Origin: Pseudomonas fluorescens
Lineage (GTDB): Bacteria > Pseudomonadota > Gammaproteobacteria > Pseudomonadales > Pseudomonadaceae
Assembly: GCF_001307275.1 (NCBI RefSeq)
Contig: NZ_CP012831.1
Coordinates: 3,960,501 to 4,024,500, forward strand
Reading direction: 5' to 3'
DNA length: 64,000 nt
A model generated the notes under the pieces. The model searched no databases and was not told where the DNA came from. It was given only the letters and a program-made list of their open reading frames with translations. Each line of letters starts with the position of its first letter. Positions within the stretch are counted from its first letter, which is position 1. The position numbers and the translations under genes were made by a program. Positions 17,465 through 24,914 of the stretch are shown piece after piece.

Positions 17465-17974
17465 ATGTTCAAGAAAGTTTTATCCGTTATTGCTTTGGGG
17501 ACTGCCGCGCTAAGTTCGCCGCTGGTGCTGGGCGCCGATGATGCACGTTCATCCATCCATATCGAGGCGAACATTCCGACCAAGCAGTTCCACGTGCAGC
17601 CCCGGAATCCGGATTTTGGTAAGGACGAATACATGTACTACAACCCCCTGACCTACAAATTCACCCCTTTGCGCCACACCTTTGACGTAAAGAACACCGA
17701 TGGTTCGGTCCACGCCTACATCGAGAACGGGGCGAGTACAGGGGCCATCCACTTGACCAACGGTGTCGATGTTGTCTCCCTGAGGGCTTTATTCAACGGT
17801 GTACCTCTGGACGACCGACCTCAGGAAGTCGTCGACGATGCCACGTCCACACCCGGTACCCAGGCGGACATGTACATCGTGGTTGCGAACTCGCCGACTC
17901 GCCCTCTCTCTCCCGGCATGTATAACGCCGACTTCACCGTGATCTTCGACGCGGTGCCTCGGGTCAATCCCTGA
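17465..17974 (+). CDS. CS1-type fimbrial subunit (pilin 3), paralogue of pilin 1
   Basis: 169 residues with a signal peptide ending VLGA. The mature region starts DDARSSIHIEANIPTKQFHV and ends ADFTVIFDAVPRVNP. It shares long blocks with the first subunit of the locus, including DVKNT(E/D)GSV and VVDDATSTPGTQA. It is 125 bp downstream of pilin 2 with a hairpin in between and an A-rich AAAAAAAGGT ribosome site, so it may have separate expression. The two similar pilins could form alternative shafts or be co-assembled. Confidence 0.85.
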   Translation: MFKKVLSVIALGTAALSSPLVLGADDARSSIHIEANIPTKQFHVQPRNPDFGKDEYMYYNPLTYKFTPLRHTFDVKNTDGSVHAYIENGASTGAIHLTNGVDVVSLRALFNGVPLDDRPQEVVDDATSTPGTQADMYIVVANSPTRPLSPGMYNADFTVIFDAVPRVNP

Positions 17975-18040
17975 TCTGGGGCAACCCCTGATCTGAGGGC
18001 AACCCCTCGCCACAGGGTACTTGCACCACATTCCCGTGAC

Positions 18041-21000
18041 TCATTGCCTCGCCACCAACGGCTTGCACTGGGTATGACTGCCCGGCTGCAAGTAAGGCGA
18101 GAGAAACGGCGCCATGCCCTTGAGTACTTGTACCGGCAAGGCCGAGGTGAACTTGAAGTTCTGCGCCGAGGCCCCCGGTACATAGGCGGTGAGGGTGCCG
18201 AAATGACTGTCGCCGATGTAGAACACGAAGGTGGCGGTGCGGTTGATTGATTTGGAACTGATCACTCGTCCGCCGGAGCCGACCGCTTCGATGCGGTTGT
18301 CGCCGGTGCCGGTCTTGCCGCCCATCGCCAGCGGCGTACCGTCGGCCAGCTTGAAACTGCCGGCCACGCGTTTCGCGGTGCCGGCATCCACCACCTGGGA
18401 CAGCGCACCGCGCAAGGCCTGGGCCACTTCCACTGGCATCACGCGCTTGCCGTTGTCCGGGTTGTTCAGCAGCCGTGTCTCGTAAGGCGTGCCGACGGCA
18501 AAGTCGAGGCTGTCCACCCGCAGCGCCGGTTGGCGGATGCCATCGTTGAGGATGGTGCCCACCAGTTCGGCAAGCGCAGCCGGGCGGTCCCCGGAGCTGC
18601 CGATGGCGGTGGCCAGCGACGGTACCAGGTGATCGAACGGGTAACCGACTTTCTGCCAGCGCTGGTGGATATCCAAAAAGGCCTCGATCTCCAGCATGGT
18701 ACGGATGCGACTGTCGCGGGCACTCTTGTGCCGGCTCTTGAACAGCCAGCTGTAGACTTCCTGGCGCTCGAACTGGCTGGCCTTGACGATCTGGCTGAAC
18801 TTGGCGTCGGGGTTGTTCAGCAGGTAACCCATCAACCACAGGTCCAATGGGTGGACCTTGGCGATGAAGCCCTGGTCCGGCAGGTCATAGGCGCCGGGGC
18901 CATAACTTTGGTAGAGCCGTTCGAGGCGTTCGTCGGTGAGTTTTTCGGCGCTCTTGGCCGACTTCAAGTGGGCGCGCACGAAGCGGTTGAAGCTCTCCTG
19001 GCTGTCGTTGGGAAAGAAATAGCGGTGCACGGCGGCCAGGCGGATAGCGGTAGGGCGCATGCCGTCGAGGAACGTTTCCAGGCGCTGGCCGGTGTCCTTT
19101 TTCTGGTATTTCTTCCAGAACCTGAGCAGGAACGAGGTACCTTCGCGGTCGGCGAACTGGGCCAGGTATTCCTGGCGGCGCGGGTCCTTGTCGTCCTTGA
19201 GCAGTTCGGAACTGTTGTTGGGCCCGGCATAGGTGGCGTAGCGCACTAGGTCGCGCATCAGGCGGATGAACGGCAGGTTGATGGATTCTCGCAAGGCGTC
19301 GCGCAGCGTGGGCAGGCGACCGTCGTCTTCCCTGCGGAAGTTGTGGAAGGTGTGCAGCCCGCCACCGGTAAAAAAGGCTTCGCCAGGGCTGGCCGAGTAG
19401 GTCCGGTCCAACGCGGCCTCGAGCATCGTCGGCAGGCTGCGGTCGGTGTTCTGGATCAGGTAGTCGACGGCCCAGCGGGAGAGGCGGTCCTGCTCGGCGA
19501 CTTCGGTTTTCTTCAACGCCGCCGGGGTCTGCTGGGCATAACGCTCGTGCAGTTCGGCGATGATCTGCAGGTAGGTGGTGAGCACCCGCAACTTGGCGGT
19601 GGAGCCCAGTTCCAGCTTGCTGCCTTCGTTGATGTCGAAAGGCTGGTCGGTGCTGTCGGTCTGCACTCGCACACGCGAGCCATCGGGGGTCAGTTCCAGC
19701 AGGGTGAAGCTGTAGCGCACCTGGGTGGTGCTGGTGGGAGTCAGCAGGCGTTCTCCCATCAGGCCGATCTCGGTGGCGAAGGCCGGGTCGGCCAAGCGCT
19801 TGAGGTAGTCGGTGGCCTGGGCCTGCAAATCGCTTTGCAAGGTGCTGGTGGCGGACAGGTCGAGGCGATCGAGGTCGTACAGCGGGCGGTTGAGCAGGGC
19901 GGCGAGGCGACTGCGGGCGGCGCTGATGCCTTTGTTGGTTTCGTTGGGCTGCACGGTCGGGTCCTGGACCCAGTCGCGATAGCTGACCTTGCTCGCCAGG
20001 GCTGCGTCGGCCAGGGCCGCGTCGATCACGCCGTTCTGTGCCAACAGGCGGATGTGGCTGTCGGTCAGGCGCGCCAGTTCATCATGACCCTTGGACAGGT
20101 AATGGGACGGCCGGCGCTGGGCGATCATCAACGACAGCATTTCCCGCAGGGCCAGGCCTTTTTCCGCCAGGCTCTGGGGATCGGTCGCGGTGCTGGCCAA
20201 GCGTTCATTGGCCCGATTGAAGTCGGCGCCATACCAGACCCGCAAGCCTTCGGCCATGCCGTGGACTTCACCATGCCCCGGCACGGCGGAGAGCGGCACG
20301 CTGTTGAGGTAGTCGCGGATGATCCGCTGCCGCGCCTCGAGGGTTTGCGGGCCGCCCTGGTAAGCGCGCACGCTGGCGGAAATCATCTGGCGGATTTTCT
20401 CCGCGCCGGACACGGTCAGGCCCTCTGGCGAGTGACGGTATTTCTCCAGTTGTGTGGCCAGGGTGCTGCCCCCGGCGGATTGCCCCGGCAGGCTCAAAAG
20501 CTTGGCGACTTGCGACCAGGCCGCCATGCCGAAGCGCGGCCAGTCCACGGCCGGGTTGGCCAAGGGTTGCTTGGGGTCGAGCAGAAAACGGTTCTCGATG
20601 AACAACAGGCTCTGCACCACCACGGGCGGGATCGCTTCGAAGTTCGCATACAGCTGCTGCGGGTACTTGAACTGATAGACCGGCGCGGCGCGGCAGTCGG
20701 TGATGGTCAATCCAGCCTGGATCTTTTCCGTGTAGGGCACGAACAGGCCTTTTTCGACGTAGCCCATCAACGCCGGCGAAAACCGCGCCTGGGCCTGGAT
20801 CACATAGTCACGCTTGAGCAGGCGCGGCAGGAATTCCCCCAGCGCGCTGTAGCCCAGGCGCCGGTCGAACGGGCCTGCGCCAGGGTAGACGATGGCATCG
20901 CTGGGCCCCGGCTGCACCGAGTAGCTCAGGGATTCGGCATACTTGCTGAGCTCCCGGGCCTGAAATCGCGACGTGCGCATTTCCTTGGCCACCGCCAGGC

Positions 21001-21163
21001 CGACCACCACCACGATAATCAGCAACAACAACCAGAATGCCCGCCAGCCATGCCGTGCGCGGCGTTTTTTTTGAGGTAAAGGCGCTTCTTCCATACGTTC
21101 AGTCGGGACCACAGGTTCATTCGAATCGGTTTGCCACAAAGCGCCCATAGTCGACTGATCCAT
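18041..21163 (-). CDS. Bifunctional penicillin-binding protein (class A-like glycosyltransferase/transpeptidase)
   Basis: 1040 residues. A basic cytoplasmic head (KKRRARHGWRAF) and a single membrane helix (about residues 43-60) are followed by a glycosyltransferase-51 domain: VVQSLLFIENRFLLD carries the catalytic Glu, and GGSTLATQLEKYRHS is the GGST motif. The transpeptidase domain has S-T-A-K as the active-site SxxK (in LELGSTAKLRVL) and GGKTGTGDN as the KTG motif. It is longer than typical PBP1a and its GT motif has E-N instead of the usual E-D, so it belongs to a distinct Pseudomonas branch. It would polymerise and cross-link peptidoglycan in the periplasm. The start is at 21163; an ATG five codons later is possible. 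It is convergent with the fimbrial locus. Confidence 0.85.
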   Translation of the reverse strand: MDQSTMGALWQTDSNEPVVPTERMEEAPLPQKKRRARHGWRAFWLLLLIIVVVVGLAVAKEMRTSRFQARELSKYAESLSYSVQPGPSDAIVYPGAGPFDRRLGYSALGEFLPRLLKRDYVIQAQARFSPALMGYVEKGLFVPYTEKIQAGLTITDCRAAPVYQFKYPQQLYANFEAIPPVVVQSLLFIENRFLLDPKQPLANPAVDWPRFGMAAWSQVAKLLSLPGQSAGGSTLATQLEKYRHSPEGLTVSGAEKIRQMISASVRAYQGGPQTLEARQRIIRDYLNSVPLSAVPGHGEVHGMAEGLRVWYGADFNRANERLASTATDPQSLAEKGLALREMLSLMIAQRRPSHYLSKGHDELARLTDSHIRLLAQNGVIDAALADAALASKVSYRDWVQDPTVQPNETNKGISAARSRLAALLNRPLYDLDRLDLSATSTLQSDLQAQATDYLKRLADPAFATEIGLMGERLLTPTSTTQVRYSFTLLELTPDGSRVRVQTDSTDQPFDINEGSKLELGSTAKLRVLTTYLQIIAELHERYAQQTPAALKKTEVAEQDRLSRWAVDYLIQNTDRSLPTMLEAALDRTYSASPGEAFFTGGGLHTFHNFRREDDGRLPTLRDALRESINLPFIRLMRDLVRYATYAGPNNSSELLKDDKDPRRQEYLAQFADREGTSFLLRFWKKYQKKDTGQRLETFLDGMRPTAIRLAAVHRYFFPNDSQESFNRFVRAHLKSAKSAEKLTDERLERLYQSYGPGAYDLPDQGFIAKVHPLDLWLMGYLLNNPDAKFSQIVKASQFERQEVYSWLFKSRHKSARDSRIRTMLEIEAFLDIHQRWQKVGYPFDHLVPSLATAIGSSGDRPAALAELVGTILNDGIRQPALRVDSLDFAVGTPYETRLLNNPDNGKRVMPVEVAQALRGALSQVVDAGTAKRVAGSFKLADGTPLAMGGKTGTGDNRIEAVGSGGRVISSKSINRTATFVFYIGDSHFGTLTAYVPGASAQNFKFTSALPVQVLKGMAPFLSPYLQPGSHTQCKPLVARQ

Positions 21164-21381
21164 TAAGCAGATTGATCGGACTTGCTTGAAGCTTAGACGG
21201 TGGTTGGCGTGGGGGGAGGGGAAATTGTGGGTACCGGTCTGTCATGACTCCCACTAGCCACAGATAAGTCCCTACATCACAAGTACTACATAAGCTTCGG
21301 AGTATTCGCTCGACCTTCTCAGCGTCGATCAAACAACAGCATGGCTACGCTGCATCCAAACCCTCTCAAAGGAAGCAAGGA

Positions 21382-21840
21382 ATGCATCCACGCCCCAACT
21401 CACATCGCTTGCGTCGAGGACGTTATTCGGAGCAAGGACGCGCCTACCTGGTGACGGCCGTTAGTCATCAGCGCCGTCCTGTTTTTGCCAACTGGAAGGT
21501 TGGAAGATTGTTGGTTGCAGAATTCAAATGCGCCCATGATTCTGGCCTGGTGAACTCTTTAGCCTGGGTGGTGATGCCGGATCATTTTCACTGGTTGCTG
21601 CAACTCCACGACGGCCATCTGAGTCGTGTCATCGGTGCCACCAAGGCTCGATGCACCCATCACGTCAATAACATGACCAAAACCTCTGGCCCGCTTTGGC
21701 AAAGCGGCTTCCATGATCGCGCGATTCGTGACAACGAGGAGCTGCGGCCCTCCGCCGACTACATCATTGATAATCCGCTGCGGGCTGGGCTGGTGGAATG
21801 TATCGGCGATTACCCTCTCTGGGATACTGCATGGCTTTGA
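21382..21840 (+). CDS. REP-associated tyrosine transposase (RAYT, TnpA-REP)
   Basis: 152 residues of the IS200/IS605-like Y1 transposase fold. The HUH motif is in VVMPDHFHWLLQL (H-F-H). The catalytic-tyrosine helix is SADYIIDNPLRAGLV, and the segment GPLWQSGFHDRAIRD is typical of RAYTs. Such single-copy proteins bind and cleave REP hairpins, and are thought to have dispersed REPINs; they are domesticated rather than selfish insertion sequences. A good ribosome site (AAAGGAAGCAAGG) precedes the ATG. A family-B REP inverted repeat lies 78 bp downstream, consistent with a cognate element. Confidence 0.9.
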   Translation: MHPRPNSHRLRRGRYSEQGRAYLVTAVSHQRRPVFANWKVGRLLVAEFKCAHDSGLVNSLAWVVMPDHFHWLLQLHDGHLSRVIGATKARCTHHVNNMTKTSGPLWQSGFHDRAIRDNEELRPSADYIIDNPLRAGLVECIGDYPLWDTAWL

Positions 21841-22434
21841 AGTGACTCATGCTCCCTGTCTGGCCCGAGGAACATGGATTCCCTGTAGTGAGGAGATTTA
21901 TCTGCGGTTGGATTTCTCTGTGGCGAGGGGATTTATCCCCGCTGGGCTGCGAAGCAGCCCCAATACAGGCAACTCGATTGTCCAGAAATACCCGGGCTGC
22001 GGTTGAGGGGCTGCTGCGCAGCCCAACGGGGATAAATCCCCTCGCCACAAATAAATCCCCTGCCACAGATAATCCCCATCATAACGGGCAGTGGTGTCCG
22101 GAAAACCCTGCGCTAGAGCCATCGCCCCATGCCAAAACATGACGCTGCACCATCACTGTGCAATACTCGGCGGCGTTTCCGAATGACCTGAATCCCAGAC
22201 AACACCTCTCTAAAAGCTGCTTCTGGCGCAGGCTTATCCCTGAAATTTCCAGGTTTTACAGTGAATCTCTCTATCCCTGGCTTTTTATACTGCACGACCC
22301 GCTGATCCTGAGGTTGTCGTTCCACAGGACGGTCTGCCCAAAAGACAGACCCGGTTTCGGCAAGGCGGCAGGCTTACCGGCCTGTGGCTTTGGACACTCG
22401 GTGGCTAATCCAATAACAAGACGAGGTTACCCCT
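21841..22434. other. Intergenic region between the RAYT gene and the permease gene
   Basis: About 590 bp. The left part holds the family-B inverted repeat. From 22070 to 22434 I see no gene, only the ribosome site of the permease (GAGG at about 22423). The leader of the permease could lie here. Confidence 0.5.
21918..22050. repeat. Long inverted repeat, REP family B, next to the RAYT gene
   Basis: Arms CTGTGGCGAGGGGATTTATC / reverse complement with inner CTGGGCTGCGAAGCAGCCCC and GGGCTGCTGCGCAGCCCAAC. A further partial copy (AATCCCCTGCCACAG) follows. Its proximity to the transposase gene suggests it is the transposase's cognate substrate family. Confidence 0.85.
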
Positions 22435-23856
22435 ATGCCTGTCGGCAATCATCTGCCCCATGGCGAGACCGCCCAGGGCGGTCCGCTCAAACGTGAACTC
22501 GGCGAGCGGCATATCCGCCTGATGGCGCTTGGCGCCTGCATCGGTGTCGGGCTGTTCCTCGGCTCGGCCAAGGCCATCGAAATGGCCGGCCCGGCGATCA
22601 TGCTGTCCTACATCATTGGCGGCCTGGCGATCCTGGTGATCATGCGCGCCCTCGGTGAGATGGCCGTGCACAACCCGGTGGCCGGTTCGTTCAGCCGCTA
22701 TGCCCAGGATTACCTCGGCCCACTGGCAGGTTTCCTGACCGGTTGGAACTACTGGTTCCTGTGGCTGGTGACCTGTGTAGCGGAGATCACCGCCGTGGCG
22801 GTGTACATGGGCATCTGGTTCCCCGACGTGCCCCGCTGGATCTGGGCCTTGGCGGCACTGGTCAGCATGGGCTCGATCAACCTGATCGCGGTCAAGGCCT
22901 TCGGTGAATTCGAGTTCTGGTTCGCCCTGATCAAGATCGTCACCATCATCGCCATGGTCATCGGCGGCGTCGGCATCATCGCCTTTGGCTTCGGCAACGA
23001 CGGTGTGGCCCTGGGCATTTCCAACCTCTGGGCCCACGGCGGCTTCATGCCCAACGGCGTGTCCGGCGTGTTGATGTCCCTGCAAATGGTCATGTTCGCC
23101 TACCTGGGCGTGGAGATGATCGGCCTGACCGCCGGTGAGGCGAAGAACCCACAGAAAACCATCCCCAACGCCATCGGTTCGGTGTTCTGGCGGATCCTGC
23201 TGTTCTACGTCGGCGCGCTGTTCGTGATCCTGTCGATCTACCCGTGGAACGAGATCGGCACCCAAGGCAGTCCATTCGTGATGACTTTCGAGCGCCTGGG
23301 CATCAAGACCGCCGCCGGCATCATCAACTTCGTGGTGATCACCGCGGCACTGTCGTCCTGCAACGGCGGCATCTTCAGCACCGGACGGATGCTCTACAGC
23401 CTGGCGCAGAACGGCCAGGCCCCGGCCGGTTTCGCCAAGACCTCGACCAACGGCGTGCCGCGTCGCGCATTGCTGCTGTCCATCGCCGCGCTGCTGCTGG
23501 GCGTGTTGCTCAATTACCTGGTGCCGGAGAAGGTCTTCGTCTGGGTGACCTCCATCGCCACCTTCGGCGCGATCTGGACCTGGGTGATGATCCTGCTGGC
23601 CCAGCTCAAATTCCGCAAAAGCCTGAGCGCTTCGGAGCGTGCGGCCCTCAAGTACCGCATGTGGCTGTACCCGGTCAGCTCGTACCTGGCACTGGCGTTC
23701 CTGGTGCTGGTGGTGGGCCTGATGGCGTACTTCCCGGATACCCGTGTGGCGCTTTATGTGGGGCCGGCGTTTCTGGTGTTGCTGACGGTGTTGTTTTACA
23801 CCTTCAAGTTGCAACCGACCGGTGATGTGCAGAGGGCGGTGCGTTCAGCTTCGTAA
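22435..23856 (+). CDS. AAT-family amino-acid permease (ProY-like)
   Basis: 473 residues with about 12 membrane segments. The N-terminal signature LGACIGVGLFLGSAKAIEMA and the consensus loop RALGEMAVHNPVAGSFSRYA are classic for the amino acid-polyamine-organocation superfamily, AAT subfamily. Further matches to ProY-type permeases include MVMFAYLGVEMIGLTAGEA and LFVILSIYPWNEIG. It should be a proton-coupled importer in the inner membrane. The substrate (proline, histidine, or another amino acid) cannot be fixed from sequence alone. It has its own terminator and appears monocistronic. Confidence 0.85.
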   Translation: MPVGNHLPHGETAQGGPLKRELGERHIRLMALGACIGVGLFLGSAKAIEMAGPAIMLSYIIGGLAILVIMRALGEMAVHNPVAGSFSRYAQDYLGPLAGFLTGWNYWFLWLVTCVAEITAVAVYMGIWFPDVPRWIWALAALVSMGSINLIAVKAFGEFEFWFALIKIVTIIAMVIGGVGIIAFGFGNDGVALGISNLWAHGGFMPNGVSGVLMSLQMVMFAYLGVEMIGLTAGEAKNPQKTIPNAIGSVFWRILLFYVGALFVILSIYPWNEIGTQGSPFVMTFERLGIKTAAGIINFVVITAALSSCNGGIFSTGRMLYSLAQNGQAPAGFAKTSTNGVPRRALLLSIAALLLGVLLNYLVPEKVFVWVTSIATFGAIWTWVMILLAQLKFRKSLSASERAALKYRMWLYPVSSYLALAFLVLVVGLMAYFPDTRVALYVGPAFLVLLTVLFYTFKLQPTGDVQRAVRSAS

Positions 23857-23876
23857 GTTGACGGCGATGTAGAAGA

Positions 23877-23907
23877 GAGCCCCGGTCGGATGATCGGGGC
23901 TTTTTTT
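23877..23907 (+). terminator. Rho-independent terminator of the permease gene
   Basis: Stem AGCCCCGGTCGG / TCGGGGCT with an ATGA loop, followed by seven T. Confidence 0.88.
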
Positions 23908-24019
23908 GTGCGCCACAGCCAGCTGAACTACAGGACACCTGTTAGTTCTTACAGTAGACCGAGTATCGACAGAACCCTAGATTGAATAGCCTTACGAACC
24001 GTCCCGGTCGGGGGCATCC

Positions 24020-24394
24020 ATGAAAACGTTATGGAAAGGCTTTTTCAGTTACGCCCTGATTGGGCTGGCCAATACGCTGATCCATTGGCAAGTGTTTTTC
24101 GTGCTGCGGGTGGCGTTCGGCCTCAATCAAGCGTTGAGTAACTTCACTGCCTTTTGCGTGGCGGCCTCGTTCTCTTTTTATGTCAATGCGCTCTACACAT
24201 TCGAGGCCAAGACCTCAGTGTTGGGCTATGTTCTTTTCTTATGTGTCATGGGGACGCTCAGTTTCATCGTGGGTTACTTGGGTGATCGCTGGCAGGTCCA
24301 TGGCCTGCTGACTGTCGCGGTATTTTCACTGTTGAGCCTGGTGATCGGTTTCCTGTTGTCCCGATTTGTGGTGTTTCGTGGACATCGCCAATGA
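24020..24394 (+). CDS. GtrA-family membrane protein (putative bactoprenol-glucose flippase)
   Basis: 124 residues, four hydrophobic helices. The first reads FSYALIGLANTLIHWQVFF, followed by SNFTAFCVAASFSFYVNALYTFE, the GtrA landmarks, and the last ends LSRFVVFRG. In serotype-conversion cassettes GtrA is proposed to flip bactoprenol-linked glucose for O-antigen modification. The rest of the cassette is damaged here: gtrB survives only as a fragment and gtrC (24911) is intact. Base composition is somewhat lower in G+C than the surrounding core genes, in keeping with acquisition by transfer. Confidence 0.85.
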   Translation: MKTLWKGFFSYALIGLANTLIHWQVFFVLRVAFGLNQALSNFTAFCVAASFSFYVNALYTFEAKTSVLGYVLFLCVMGTLSFIVGYLGDRWQVHGLLTVAVFSLLSLVIGFLLSRFVVFRGHRQ

Positions 24395-24626
24395 ACGTTT
24401 CGTTGATCGTTCAGCTTTGGCGGCTGTGCTAGCCCTTGCGCTCGTGGTACGTTTTCACGGAATCACGGCTCCCGCTATCTGGTATGACAAGGCTTTCAGT
24501 GTGCTGCTTGCCAGGCACGAGTCTTGGCAGATCTGGTCCATCACGGCGCGAGACGTTCTTCCACCACTGTATTACCTCATGTCAGGCCTCTATTTGATAA
24601 CGATTGGAAGCCAATCGTTGTCTTGA
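24378..24626 (+). pseudogene. N-terminal remnant of an ArnT/PMT-like (GT39) membrane glycosyltransferase
   Basis: An open frame of about 80 codons contains RFHGITAPAIWYDKAFSVLL, then ITARDVLPPLYYLMSGLY. This is the first-loop signature of GT39/ArnT-like enzymes (normally D-E-x-x-S, and H-P-P-L-Y-Y-L). It then stops at about 24626, where a functional protein would continue for roughly 400 more residues. The frame overlaps the end of the gtrA-like gene. It reads as a 5' stump left by a deletion or recombination event. The D-K in place of D-E and V-L-P-P for V-H-P-P also argue against function. Confidence 0.6.
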
Positions 24627-24704
24627 CCAAGGGGAAGATGACTGCTTCCCTGTTCATTCCTATAGCGACAGCTGTGTCAACTGAGGCAGGCGATCAAGTC
24701 ACTA

Positions 24705-24767
24705 TTACGCAGCTACCCACTCCTGCGGTTCAAAACTCTCCGCCCGCACCATCTGCCACATCCGCGA
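24705..24767 (-). pseudogene. 3'-terminal scrap of a second FMN-glutamate-synthase-like gene
   Basis: The minus strand encodes SRMWQMVRAESFEPQEWVAA followed by TAA. This aligns without gaps with the C-terminus of the intact gene at 26507-28126 (SRMWQMARADSFEPMEVVAA, stop TGA). The 37 bp at 24731-24767 match 26533-26569 with two mismatches. It must be a foreign or duplicated copy of the end of that gene, stranded in the middle of the decayed gtr cassette. Confidence 0.75.
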
Positions 24768-24914
24768 CTCTGTTTCCAGGCGGGATGCAATGGGTCGGCA
24801 TTGGAGTATTGGGTGAGTACGTCGGACGGATATCTGAAGACCAGGCACCGACCCTGGCATGTCATCAAGGAAATGATCCGGAAAAGCAGGCTGAAATCCC
24901 GGGATGAATCATGA
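24768..24914 (+). pseudogene. 3' fragment of gtrB (bactoprenol glucosyltransferase) with a frameshift
   Basis: One frame gives GGMQWVGIGVLGEYVGRISED, the conserved C-terminal membrane end of GtrB (usual form G-x-I-G-E-Y-x-G-R-x-Y-x-E). The sequence then continues in a different frame as RHRPWHVIKEMIRKSRLKS, the expected cytoplasmic tail, ending at a TGA that overlaps the start of the gtrC-like gene. About 85% of gtrB including its catalytic domain is missing, and the remnant is frameshifted at about 24844. No functional GtrB is encoded in this window. Confidence 0.7.

Noticed and set aside
10170..17974. Classical FimA/FimD-type or Flp/type IV pili
   Set aside because: The subunits have the I-P-T-x-x-F-H-V core and lack FimA-type cysteines and the prepilin peptidase motif. 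The chaperone and usher fit the alternate CS1 type.
19343..21079. 578-codon open frame antisense to the penicillin-binding protein gene
   Set aside because: Low-complexity Gly/Gln/Arg translation and an opposite strand with intact GT51, SxxK and KTG motifs.
24524..24907. A 127-codon open frame taken as a gene between gtrA-like and gtrC-like genes
   Set aside because: It joins several unrelated remnants. Only its last part resembles GtrB, and that part is frameshifted before the expected C-terminus.
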